A stretch of 33,808 bases of DNA from Acidimicrobiales bacterium (GTDB lineage: Bacteria > Actinomycetota > Acidimicrobiia > Acidimicrobiales > RAAP-2). Made by a program: the position numbers and the translations under genes. This document shows positions 14,719 to 21,538 of this stretch, in pieces. A model generated the notes under the pieces. The model worked only from the letters and a program-made list of their open reading frames with translations, did not search any database and had not been told where the DNA came from. Location: the NCBI GenBank assembly GCA_030043315.1, contig JASHYA010000119.1:1-33808 (forward strand), given 5' to 3'. Position 1 is the stretch's first letter. Each line of letters starts with the position of its first letter.

Positions 14719-15552
14719 CTATCGCCTGCTCGGGTCGGTGCTCGCGGGCGCGGTGGCGTCTGTTGCGGCCCGGTCGCCGTCGCCGTCGGCGTGAGCCGGT
14801 GCGGCCCGGAGGGGTTGCGAGGCGACGCCGTCCGGAGCGGTTTCGGCGTCGTGTCGAACGAGGACCTCTGCCGCCTGCGCGGGCGTGATGTCGGGATAAA
14901 GAGCTCGGACCACGACGAACGCGAGCACGCCACCGACGATCTGAGCGGTGATGAAGCTTGGTGCCGACGACGGGGCGATCCCCGCGAAGGTGTCCGAGAA
15001 CATGCGGCCCACGGTGATCGCGGGATTGGCGAAGCTGGTGGAGCTCGTGAAGAAGTACGCCGCCCCGATGTAGGCACCGACGGCTGCCGGGGCGGTTCGT
15101 GACCGGCCGGAGCGGACCAGGGCGAAGATCACAAGCAGCAGGCCCAAGGTGGCGACGACCTCGGAGAGGAAGTGTGCCGGTGAGGCCCGGCTCTTGCTGG
15201 AGAACTCCACGGCATCCAGGGAGAACATCACGTTCGCCACCACCGCCCCGGAGATGCAGCCGGCCATCTGGGCCGGAAGGTACGCAGCTGCATCACGCCA
15301 GCTGAGCCCTCCGAAGGCGGCATCGACGAAGGACACGACGGGGTTGAAGTGACCACCGGAGACGGGCCCGAACATCAAGATGATGGCGAAGAGGCCAGCT
15401 GCGGTGGCTGCCGCGTTCTCGAAGAGCTGCAGCCCCGTGTTGCCGGGTGAGAGGCGTTGGGCGGCGATCCCCGAACCGATGACCACCGCCGCCAGGAACG
15501 CGCTCCCCAGGAACTCGGCGAACACACGGCGCCACAACGGAGCTTCGCTCAT
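14719..15552 (-). CDS. Aquaglyceroporin (MIP family), arsenite channel candidate
   Basis: This 277-residue membrane channel has the two half-helix motifs of the MIP family: HFNPVVSF in the first repeat (NPV instead of NPA) and FANPAITVGR in the second, with the pore Arg following. Six hydrophobic segments are visible before residue about 225, then a hydrophilic tail rich in Ala, Asp and Pro. Because it lies between arsI and a flavoprotein in an ArsR-linked unit, it probably conducts arsenite, as AqpS does in rhizobia; this is inference from context. No arsenite pump (ArsB or Acr3) is seen in the window. ATG 15552 lacks a clear ribosome binding site and lies 37 bases after the arsI stop. Confidence 0.86.
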   Translation of the reverse strand: MSEAPLWRRVFAEFLGSAFLAAVVIGSGIAAQRLSPGNTGLQLFENAAATAAGLFAIILMFGPVSGGHFNPVVSFVDAAFGGLSWRDAAAYLPAQMAGCISGAVVANVMFSLDAVEFSSKSRASPAHFLSEVVATLGLLLVIFALVRSGRSRTAPAAVGAYIGAAYFFTSSTSFANPAITVGRMFSDTFAGIAPSSAPSFITAQIVGGVLAFVVVRALYPDITPAQAAEVLVRHDAETAPDGVASQPLRAAPAHADGDGDRAATDATAPASTDPSRR

Positions 15553-15589
15553 GGTTGCGCGCGGCGGCGGACCGAACGTCCGCCTACCG

Positions 15590-16072
15590 CTAGCAGCATC
15601 TCGATGACGACGACTCCGCGCTCGCGCCAGACGCTGCAGGTTCGTCGACGCGGGCACAGCAGGTGCCGTCGCCGCGAATGCCCAACTCGACGGGTGCGTC
15701 GGCCAGGACCGTGTAGAGCTCCCAGGGTGCTCCATCGGGGTCATCGACCCACACCTTGTCCTGCACCGCGTAGCAGCACGTCGTGGTTTGCTGGTCGAGA
15801 GTGGCGAGACCCTCTCCTGCGAGCCGGGCACGGGCGCTCGCCACCTGGGCGGACGTTTCGACCTCGACGCCCAAGTGGTTGAGGGCTCCCTGCACCCCCG
15901 TGCCACGAGCCTCAGGCGTCTCGATGAGCACGAGCTTCAAAGGCGGCTCGGTGATGGCGAAGTTGGCATACCCCGGACGGATCTTCGCGGGCGGGCTGTC
16001 GAACAGCTTGGCGTAGAAGTCGATGGCCGCCTCGAGATCCGAGACGTTGAGGGCTAGCTGGACCCGGGGCAT
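15590..16072 (-). CDS. arsI: ArsI/CadI-type C-As lyase (VOC family dioxygenase)
   Basis: The protein has 160 residues, a vicinal-oxygen-chelate fold enzyme that cleaves the carbon-arsenic bond of trivalent organoarsenicals with Fe(II) and oxygen, giving arsenite. It opens with MPRVQLALNVSDLEAAIDFY, as in actinobacterial CadI/ArsI. Likely iron ligands are Gln5, His66 (LNHLGVE) and Glu118 (PWELY). The substrate thiols are the adjacent Cys99-Cys100 in TTTCCYAVQDKVWV. Two more Cys pairs (138-139 and 159-160) stand in the tail, a common feature that may bind metal. ATG 16072 has AAGGA at eight bases. It is the first gene of the leftward unit and has a well-formed promoter covered by palindromic operators shared with divergent arsR. 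Confidence 0.9.
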   Translation of the reverse strand: MPRVQLALNVSDLEAAIDFYAKLFDSPPAKIRPGYANFAITEPPLKLVLIETPEARGTGVQGALNHLGVEVETSAQVASARARLAGEGLATLDQQTTTCCYAVQDKVWVDDPDGAPWELYTVLADAPVELGIRGDGTCCARVDEPAASGASAESSSSRCC

Positions 16073-16087
16073 GGAGTCTTCCTTTTA

Positions 16088-16105
16088 CATCGACGGTTGT
16101 CTATG
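16088..16105. promoter_or_regulatory. ArsR operator, site 1
   Basis: CATCGACGGTTGTCTATG is an 18-bp imperfect palindrome with arms CATcGAC and GTCtATG. It covers the predicted arsI transcription start and the bases after it, where a bound repressor would block initiation. It matches site 2 in both arms. Confidence 0.65.
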
Positions 16106-16110
16106 CGTGT

Positions 16111-16139
16111 AGTATCTTCGTTACATCGACATATGTCAA
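16111..16139 (-). promoter_or_regulatory. arsI promoter
   Basis: On the minus strand a perfect TTGACA (16134-16139) is followed by a 17-base spacer and GATACT (16111-16116). The predicted start is near 16104, about 32 bases before the arsI ATG. Operator site 2 overlaps the -35 box. Confidence 0.65.
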
Positions 16140-16141
16140 TG
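16124..16141. promoter_or_regulatory. ArsR operator, site 2
   Basis: CATCGACATATGTCAATG is an 18-bp imperfect palindrome centred on CATATG. Its centre lies 36 bp from that of site 1. It overlaps the arsI -35 box and ends ten bases before the arsR ATG, so one site could repress arsI and autoregulate arsR. Confidence 0.68.
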
Positions 16142-16150
16142 GGAGATCGG

Positions 16151-16501
16151 ATGACCACTCGTTCCGTGCCCAAAGCCAAGCTGCTCTCCGACCCGCTGTG
16201 CTGCACCCCTCTGACCAAGGCTCCCCTGGCGGTCGCAGACGCCGAGGACGTGGCTCCCGTCCTCGCTGCACTCGGGGACCCGGTCCGTCTGCGGCTCCTG
16301 TCGATCGTGGCCGCCGAGGGCGAGGTATGCAGTTGCAACCTCGAGGAACCGTTGGGCAAGAGCCAGCCCACCATCTCCCACCACACCCGCGTCCTCGCCA
16401 ACGCCGGCCTGATCGTCGGGGAGAAGCGCGGCAAGTGGACCTGGTGGCGAGTCGTCCCCGAACGCCTGGCCACCCTCCGCCACGTTCTCGGCGGTTCGTA
16501 A
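16151..16501 (+). CDS. arsR: ArsR-family arsenic-responsive repressor
   Basis: The protein has 116 residues with a winged helix. ALGDPVRLRLLSIV is the usual entry helix and GKSQPTISHHTRVL the recognition helix. Candidate arsenite thiols are the adjacent Cys17-Cys18 (DPLCCTPL) plus Cys60 and Cys62 (VCSCNL). The N-terminal pair with a Cys near the recognition region recalls the Corynebacterium glutamicum ArsR arrangement rather than the plasmid R773 type. When the metalloid binds, the repressor should leave the two palindromes upstream. ATG 16151 with GGGAGA upstream fits family length; in-frame ATGs at 16133 and 16139 are less likely because they lie in the operator. It is divergent from arsI. 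Confidence 0.9.
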   Translation: MTTRSVPKAKLLSDPLCCTPLTKAPLAVADAEDVAPVLAALGDPVRLRLLSIVAAEGEVCSCNLEEPLGKSQPTISHHTRVLANAGLIVGEKRGKWTWWRVVPERLATLRHVLGGS

Positions 16502-16601
16502 TCGCTGCGATCAACGAATTGAATCGCTGTGTTCGCCAATTGATCCGGGAGTCGCGGCGCGGGATGTTTCGAGCTGGAGGGGACGGGCGCATCCCCTGCT
16601 G

Positions 16602-16982
16602 TCAGCCCCGCGACCTCCTACTTCTCTTCTTCATCTTCGCCGGCAGCAACAGCTCCGCGATCCAGCTGAACACCGCGATCACCAGCCCCCCCAGCACCGC
16701 GGCACCGAAGTTGTCGATGGTCAGATGTTGCGAGATCGCAGCGGTGATCTCCAAAACCGCGGCGTTGATGACCAACAAGAAGAGGCCCAGGGTGAGGACG
16801 ATGAGAGGGAGGCTGAGCAGCCGGAAAATCCGACCGAGGATCAGGTTGACCACCGAGAAGATGGCCGCCAGCCACACGTACCAGATGAAGCCGCCGTGTA
16901 CGTTCAACCCGGGAACGAGGCGCGTTGCCGCGGCGATGATCACCGCCAGCACGATCAGCCGGACCGCCAACCGGAGCAGCAC
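16602..16982 (-). CDS. Phage holin family 4-type small membrane protein
   Basis: The protein has 126 residues with four hydrophobic segments: residues about 3-22, 33-52, 55-78 and 92-115. The tail KMKKRSRRSRG is strongly basic. The pattern with VPGLNVHG in the first loop, FSVVNLILGRIFRLLSLPL and LTLGLFLLVINAAVL matches the widespread bacterial DUF360/holin-4 family (YvlD-like). Despite the name it is not evidence of a prophage; no other phage gene is nearby. The role is unknown, perhaps envelope stress. It converges on arsR and is followed upstream by SHOCT and DUF6325 genes on the same strand. Confidence 0.8.
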   Translation of the reverse strand: MLLRLAVRLIVLAVIIAAATRLVPGLNVHGGFIWYVWLAAIFSVVNLILGRIFRLLSLPLIVLTLGLFLLVINAAVLEITAAISQHLTIDNFGAAVLGGLVIAVFSWIAELLLPAKMKKRSRRSRG

Positions 16983-17058
16983 GTCAGCACACCTCTTGGG
17001 CGGCCCAGCGTTCGGGCCTGACGATCATCGCAACGCCTCGCGGATCAGTACACCGGGC

Positions 17059-17340
17059 CTACGCGCCGAGCAGCTTTGCCTTCTGTGCCGCGAACTCGTC
17101 CTCGGTCAGGATGCCCTGGTCACGCAGCTCCGCAAACTGCTTGAGCTGCTCGATGACGCCGGGATCCATCGCCGTGGACGCCACCGGCGCTGCGGAGACA
17201 GGGGTGGCGGCCGCGGGTTGCTGGTCATACCGGGCCTGCTGACGCGCGGCCACCCGCGCGCTGACGGCAGTAGCGGTGCCTGCGATCACGGCGGTGCGGC
17301 CAGCAGTTCGCACCAACCCCCGCGGACGAAGAAGCGGCAT
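17059..17340 (-). CDS. SHOCT-domain small protein
   Basis: The 93-residue product starts at ATG 17340, which has AAGGAGGG six bases upstream. The N-terminus is basic (PLLRPRGLVR) and runs into an Ala/Val-rich possible membrane segment (about 12-30). An Ala/Pro/Gln linker follows, then a C-terminal SHOCT domain: VIEQLKQFAELRDQGILT followed by EDEFAAQKAKLLG. SHOCT is a short oligomerisation or targeting module at protein ends; no catalytic function is known. It lies 46 bases after the DUF6325 gene on the same strand, probably in one operon. A second SHOCT protein lies further upstream. Confidence 0.78.
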   Translation of the reverse strand: MPLLRPRGLVRTAGRTAVIAGTATAVSARVAARQQARYDQQPAAATPVSAAPVASTAMDPGVIEQLKQFAELRDQGILTEDEFAAQKAKLLGA

Positions 17341-17386
17341 CCTAACCCTCCTTGTTGACGATGATCCCGGCGAGCGACCCGCTCGC

Positions 17387-17812
17387 CTAGGCGCCCGCCG
17401 CGGCCAGGTCGGCGAGGGCAGCGTCGACCAGCTCCGCGGGGATGCGTGCACCCTCCATGATCACGCCCTGGGCATCGCGAACGGCTTGTGCGAGCTCCGT
17501 CGCCCAGGTGTCCTCCCAGACGATCACGACGGCAGAAGAACCGGGTTCCAGCGACTCAGCAACGTAGGCGACGTCCTCTTCGTTGGCGAGGCCGTCGACC
17601 TCACCTTGAAGACTGGCATACGGCGCCAACTCATCGAGCTGGTCGAACTCAAAGGTCGTCACCGAGCCATCGGCGTCCTTCAAGATGAAGACGAGGTCGA
17701 TGATGCGGACGGTCCCGCTCTCGATGAGCTTCGCCATCGGTGGGACGATGTCGTCCTTGAAGTGGTTGCCCGGGAACCGGATGACGATGTACTCGACGGG
17801 ACCAACGGGCAC
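17387..17812 (-). CDS. DUF6325 family protein
   Basis: The protein has 141 residues. It begins MPVGPVEYIVIRFPGNHFK and continues with IVPPMAKLIESGTVRIIDLVF. Then come an acidic middle and a VVIVWEDTWATELAQAVRDAQG block, all characteristic of the actinobacterial DUF6325 proteins. The family has no known function and usually sits next to SHOCT genes, as here. The start is GTG 17812 with AGGAGG five bases upstream. The sequence is acidic and soluble. The C-terminal IPAELVDAALADLAAAGA is helical. A bend in strand content suggests an alpha/beta fold, but this is only a guess. Confidence 0.78.
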   Translation of the reverse strand: MPVGPVEYIVIRFPGNHFKDDIVPPMAKLIESGTVRIIDLVFILKDADGSVTTFEFDQLDELAPYASLQGEVDGLANEEDVAYVAESLEPGSSAVVIVWEDTWATELAQAVRDAQGVIMEGARIPAELVDAALADLAAAGA

Positions 17813-18254
17813 CGGAGCCTCCTAATGTCGGATCAGTCGCTGCGCTGCGTCGGGAGGAATCGACTCGACGGCACTATATCGCGGGAACCGCCGTGCACCA
17901 CCCGGTTCACACGACCTCGCTCCTTCCGCCGCTACGTGGTCTGACGAGAGGTGACGGTCGACGTTCCTCGCTGCCTTCCCTGTCCAGCGAATGGCGCGGT
18001 GTGTCAACTCCATCCCGCCATGGCTTTGTGTGGAGGAGGACGACGAGACCACGGGGTGTGCAAGATCTGCACCACCGCCAGGAGCATCACCGTGACGACC
18101 CCCAGAGCGACGAGGCCACCAACCGGCTGGCCATTCGATTAGCATGCGAAAAGGCGGCGGTTCAATTGCTGCACCGTTGGCCCGAGAGCATGCGTCGGAC
18201 CGGGTCGTCGTCACAATTGGCCTCGATCACGGAAGGGAAATGGGAGTCGTGAGC
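17813..18254. other. Intergenic stretch with a possible small membrane-protein remnant
   Basis: This 442-base divergent gap should hold the promoters of the DUF6325 and PLDc_N-SHOCT genes. On the minus strand one frame (18138 down to a stop at 18004) encodes GGLVALGVVTVMLLAVVQIL, a good membrane helix, followed by HTPWSRRPPPHKAM. It has no start codon before the helix, although an ATG at about 18145 lies in another frame. It may be a decayed or frameshifted small membrane gene. Confidence 0.35.
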
Positions 18255-18650
18255 ATGATTGCCTTCATCTATCCGCTCTTGAGCATCTTCTGGTCGATAT
18301 TCATCTTCTTCGGGTTCATCATCTGGATCTGGGTTCTGGTGATGGTCTTTACGGACATCTTCCGGAGCCCGGACATGGGCGGGGTGCACAAGGCGCTCTG
18401 GTTCATCTTTGTTCTTTTCTTACCGATCTTGGGCGCGTTCTTCTACTTGATCGTGCGTGGCGGAAAAATGCAGGAGCACTCGGTCCGGGCGGCACAGGCT
18501 CGAGACGAGGCCTTCAAGCAGTACGTGCGGGATGCGGCAGGTGCCGACGGATCACCGGCCGACCAGCTCGCGAAGTTGGCGGATCTCGCGCAACGCGGCG
18601 TGATCACCCAGAACGAGTTCGAACAGCAGAAGGCGAAGATCCTCGGCTGA
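18255..18650 (+). CDS. PLDc_N-type membrane protein with C-terminal SHOCT domain
   Basis: The product has 131 residues. Two membrane segments (about 4-28 and 45-66) are linked by VFTDIFRSPDMGGVHKALW, with FLPILGAFFYLIVRG in the second. This is the pattern of the PLDc_N (phospholipase D N-terminal-like) membrane module, here without any nuclease domain. A cytoplasmic linker leads to a SHOCT domain: LAKLADLAQRGVITQNEFEQ followed by QKAKILG. ATG 18255 is chosen because GGGAG lies eight bases upstream; ATG 18240 and GTG 18249 are alternatives. It is divergent from the DUF6325-SHOCT pair, and the two SHOCT tails are alike, so the proteins may interact through them. That is inference. Confidence 0.8.
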   Translation: MIAFIYPLLSIFWSIFIFFGFIIWIWVLVMVFTDIFRSPDMGGVHKALWFIFVLFLPILGAFFYLIVRGGKMQEHSVRAAQARDEAFKQYVRDAAGADGSPADQLAKLADLAQRGVITQNEFEQQKAKILG

Positions 18651-18755
18651 GGCGCAGCATCCATCGGGGACCGGTCCGTGCCACCGAGCTCGTGACGGAG
18701 ACATAGGCGATCTCTCGCCGGAGCCGCGCTGTGGCCGCTGTCGACGCGACCCGAT

Positions 18756-19340
18756 TCACGTTGCGTGCTTGGCCAGGTCGCGCAGGACGAGCGAGGTGAT
18801 GATGTCGAAGATGCCGAGGACGATGAACCACACCCCAAGGAGGACCGCCAGGACGGTGAGCGAACCAACCGGTGCGGCGACGACAACGATTCCGGCTATG
18901 AGGCTCAGCACACCGAAGGCGATTTGCCAACCACGACCGGCGCGGTCCTCTTGGTTGAACCCCGCCATGAGTGACACGACTCCCTGAGCGATCCAGGTGA
19001 TCCCCACAAGCAGTGCGATGAGGACCCGGGTGACATCGAGATGACGGATCAGCACCACCCCGAGAACGACGAACATCAAACCGACGATGGCCGGCCATCC
19101 GCGGTGACCGGTTGAAGGGTCGAGGGCCCGGATCAGCTGAAACAATCCAGAGACAACGAGCAGGACTCCGACCAGAACTGCAATCACGTTGAGTGAAGTG
19201 GTGGGGTGCACTACGACAACGACCCCCAGTGCCAGAGTGACGATACCCACGAACAGCCCCACCTGCCATGACGTCGCGAGGGCAGCCACGCTCATTCCCG
19301 TCGCATCCCCAACCTCGCCGCCGCCAGACCGGTGAGACAT
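18756..19340 (-). CDS. HdeD-family (DUF308) membrane protein
   Basis: The protein has 194 residues and six hydrophobic segments in three repeated hairpins, as in HdeD, which is linked to acid resistance in enterobacteria. Typical pieces are LFVGIVTLALGVVVVVHP, VLVGVLLVVSGLFQLIRAL, GLMFVVLGVVLI, GITWIAQGVVSLMAG and GVWFIVLGIFDIITSL. The start is ATG 19340, supported by GAGGAG at seven bases; a longer frame upstream has no such support. It stands beside the SHOCT/DUF6325 genes, which fits a general stress theme, and is followed upstream by the two-component genes in the same direction. The biochemical function is unknown. Confidence 0.83.
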   Translation of the reverse strand: MSHRSGGGEVGDATGMSVAALATSWQVGLFVGIVTLALGVVVVVHPTTSLNVIAVLVGVLLVVSGLFQLIRALDPSTGHRGWPAIVGLMFVVLGVVLIRHLDVTRVLIALLVGITWIAQGVVSLMAGFNQEDRAGRGWQIAFGVLSLIAGIVVVAAPVGSLTVLAVLLGVWFIVLGIFDIITSLVLRDLAKHAT

Positions 19341-19546
19341 CGATTGCTCCTCGCTCAACTGGTGCCCGTGCAGCTTCACCACCTTAGCAACTACCTCGTG
19401 CCCCACCCATGAAATCATTCCGACGGGACGGCCGCTGGAGGCGTTCAGCGCGGCCGTGAACCCCGGCGGCTCATCGCACAAGGCGACCGACCGTTGCACA
19501 GGAGGTCGCATAACCCGGAAGCTGTGCGATGTTGCAGACAGGCGGA

Positions 19547-20215
19547 TCAGGCGAGGCCGTGGTCCCGCGCGTAACGCACTGCGCTCGACCTGTCCGATGA
19601 GCCCGTCTTGGCGAAGATGCGGTTGACGTGGCTCTTCACGGTGTGAGGACTGAGGTAGAGGGACGCGGCGATCTCGGGATTGGCCATGCCGCTGGCCATC
19701 ATGACGAGGACCTCTGCCTCTCTTTTCGTGAGGCCGTCGGGTAGTCGGTCGGGGAGCTCCCGAAGCGGGTTATCCGGACCACGAGTGGCGGCACCGACGA
19801 GCGCGGCTTGGATCGAGCGGTCGAGAACGGCGAGACCGGTGACGGAGCTCCGCAGCGCGTGGGCGATGTCGGCGCGGTCAGCGTCTTTGGTCAGATAGCT
19901 GCGCGCGCCGGCGCTGAGTGCGGCGAGGACAGACGCGTCGTCGGCGTAGGTGGTGAGCACGACGATTGCGATCTCGGGGTGGTGCTGACGGAGATGGTGG
20001 GTGGCTTGGATACCGTCGACCCCTGGCATGTGGAGGTCGAGGAGGATGGCGTCGGGGTGGTGTCGACCGCAAAGATCGATCGCTTCTTGACCGTCGGCGG
20101 CGGAAGCCACCACCTCGATGTCTGGCAGGAGATCGAGCAGCAGCACCAGGCCTTCGCGGACGCTCGCCTGGTCGTCGGCGACGATGATCCGCACGGGAGC
20201 CTGTACCTCGGTCAT
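19547..20215 (-). CDS. NarL/FixJ-type response regulator (LuxR HTH)
   Basis: The protein has 222 residues. An N-terminal receiver domain carries the acidic pair Asp14-Asp15, the phosphoacceptor Asp60 (AILLDLHMPG), the conserved Thr in VLTTYAD and the Lys in YLTKDA. A C-terminal LuxR-type helix-turn-helix begins at GLTKREAEVLVMM, with NPEIAASLYLSPHTVKSHVN as the recognition region. It is the partner of the kinase just upstream: its ATG (20215) overlaps the kinase stop codon in an ATGA, so the two are translationally coupled. The likely targets are its own operon and the divergent ABC transporter, through the inverted repeat at 21416-21450. The inducing signal is unknown. Confidence 0.9.
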   Translation of the reverse strand: MTEVQAPVRIIVADDQASVREGLVLLLDLLPDIEVVASAADGQEAIDLCGRHHPDAILLDLHMPGVDGIQATHHLRQHHPEIAIVVLTTYADDASVLAALSAGARSYLTKDADRADIAHALRSSVTGLAVLDRSIQAALVGAATRGPDNPLRELPDRLPDGLTKREAEVLVMMASGMANPEIAASLYLSPHTVKSHVNRIFAKTGSSDRSSAVRYARDHGLA

Positions 20216-21363
20216 TGGGGGACCTGGGCCGTCACCACCCAATTACCTTCGCTCGCGCGAGCCTCGAGCGAACCGCCGATGAGCAGGAGCCGTTCGCGCA
20301 TGCCTGCGAGGCCGTAGCCGCCATTGGCGGTCTCCAGGCAGGGCCGGTCGGACGGGCCGTTGCTGAGGGGACTGAGCACCCTGAGCGTCGTTGGGCCATC
20401 GGAGAAGTCGAGCCGCATGGCGACCGGCTGGTGAGGGGCGTGCTTGGCCGCATTGACGAGGGACTCCTGGGCGGCGCGGGTCAATGCCAGCGCGGCGTCG
20501 GGCGTGAGGGGGCGTGGCCGTCCAGTGACTTCGAGGCTGACGGGGGTGAGGTACTGGTGCCGGTGCTCGCTTCCGAGCTCGTCGAGCGCATCGGCGAGCG
20601 GCGGGGTGTCGGAGCGCAGTGCCTGGAGTGCTCGACGGGTCTCGGTGAGCCCTTCGGCGGCGAACCGTTGGGCCCGGTTGAGCAGGTCGACGGCCCGTTC
20701 CACGTCACCTTGGTCGGTCAGCACCGCCCGGGCCGCTTGGATCTGGACCCCGAGTGAGCCGAGCGAGTGGGCGAGCACGTCGTGGATCTCCCGGGCGATG
20801 CGGTTGCGCTCGTCGAGCGCGGCGGCGCGGCTTTGCTCCGTGCGCAGTTCTTCGGCGTTCGCCAGGAGCGCTGCCGACTGTTCGGCCTGGACGCGGTAGC
20901 CGAGGAGCAGCCGACCGAAGAGGAGCCCGACGATCATGAGCATAGGAACGCCGACCAGTCCCCACAGGCCGACGTCGTAGGCGAGGCCGCCGGCATCGAC
21001 GGCCAGGACACCAGCCGCGGCGACCAAGCACGCGGTCCACAGCCCGAAGTCGTACGCGGCGACACCCGCGGCCATGGCGGCGAGGACGACGAAGGGCGCT
21101 CCGCTGCTGGTGAGCGCCGCCCACCCGCAGGTCACCACGCTCGCTGCGAGGAGATAGGGCAGCATCCGGCGTAGCAGCGGCCGGGACGGGGAGCGCTGAA
21201 CCACCACCCGCACTCCTAAGGCCAGCGCTCCGATGACGGAGGCATCGACCAAGTCGACGAGGTTCCGGGTCACCCCGTACGGGAGGGTGAACACCGAGAT
21301 CCCGACGACGACCACGACGGTCGCGATCGCCGCCCAGGTAACCCGGTTCAGGCGGCTCGACAC
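20212..21363 (-). CDS. HisKA_3 sensor histidine kinase
   Basis: The protein has 383 residues. The N-terminal 155 residues hold about five or six membrane helices with almost no extracellular loop, so the signal is probably sensed in the membrane. The dimerisation and phosphoacceptor motif is DERNRIAREIHDVLAHSLG with His194. The ATP-binding domain has LVNAAKHA (N box) and NGGYGLAGMRERL (G box). This is the typical NarX/DesK-like kinase that pairs with NarL-type regulators. GTG 21363 has no ribosome binding site, but GATAAT stands six bases upstream, as expected for a leaderless mRNA. Its neighbour on the other side is a MacB-type ABC exporter, a frequent target of such systems. Confidence 0.9.
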   Translation of the reverse strand: MSSRLNRVTWAAIATVVVVVGISVFTLPYGVTRNLVDLVDASVIGALALGVRVVVQRSPSRPLLRRMLPYLLAASVVTCGWAALTSSGAPFVVLAAMAAGVAAYDFGLWTACLVAAAGVLAVDAGGLAYDVGLWGLVGVPMLMIVGLLFGRLLLGYRVQAEQSAALLANAEELRTEQSRAAALDERNRIAREIHDVLAHSLGSLGVQIQAARAVLTDQGDVERAVDLLNRAQRFAAEGLTETRRALQALRSDTPPLADALDELGSEHRHQYLTPVSLEVTGRPRPLTPDAALALTRAAQESLVNAAKHAPHQPVAMRLDFSDGPTTLRVLSPLSNGPSDRPCLETANGGYGLAGMRERLLLIGGSLEARASEGNWVVTAQVPQ

Positions 21364-21369
21364 CTTTCA

Positions 21370-21375
21370 ATTATC
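21370..21375 (-). promoter_or_regulatory. -10 box of the kinase gene, leaderless start
   Basis: GATAAT on the minus strand is separated by six bases from the GTG start at 21363. This places transcription at or next to the start codon. No convincing -35 box is visible at 17-18 bases, which would fit activator dependence. Confidence 0.5.
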
Positions 21376-21415
21376 GCCCAATCACGACCGCCGGCCCTCA
21401 GCCCGGAGGGTGGAT

Positions 21416-21450
21416 CCCGGTATGAATCGGTCGGCGTACGTCATACCGGG
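21416..21450. promoter_or_regulatory. 10-bp perfect inverted repeat in the two-component/ABC divergent region
   Basis: CCCGGTATGA (21416-21425) and TCATACCGGG (21441-21450) are exact reverse complements separated by 15 bases. The repeat lies 53 bases before the kinase start and 89 bases before the ABC ATPase start. It is the best candidate site for the NarL-type regulator encoded alongside. Confidence 0.6.
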
Positions 21451-21538
21451 CTCGTCCCGTCCTCGTCCCAGCGCGGGCCTTCGAAACCCAACCGGCGGGC
21501 TGACGACAGCGCCGGGCTCGGGCCGCAAACTCGTCAAC

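Noticed and set aside
16602-16982. Prophage evidence from the holin-like gene
   Set aside because: This family is widespread in bacterial chromosomes, and no other phage gene, integrase or attachment repeat is present.
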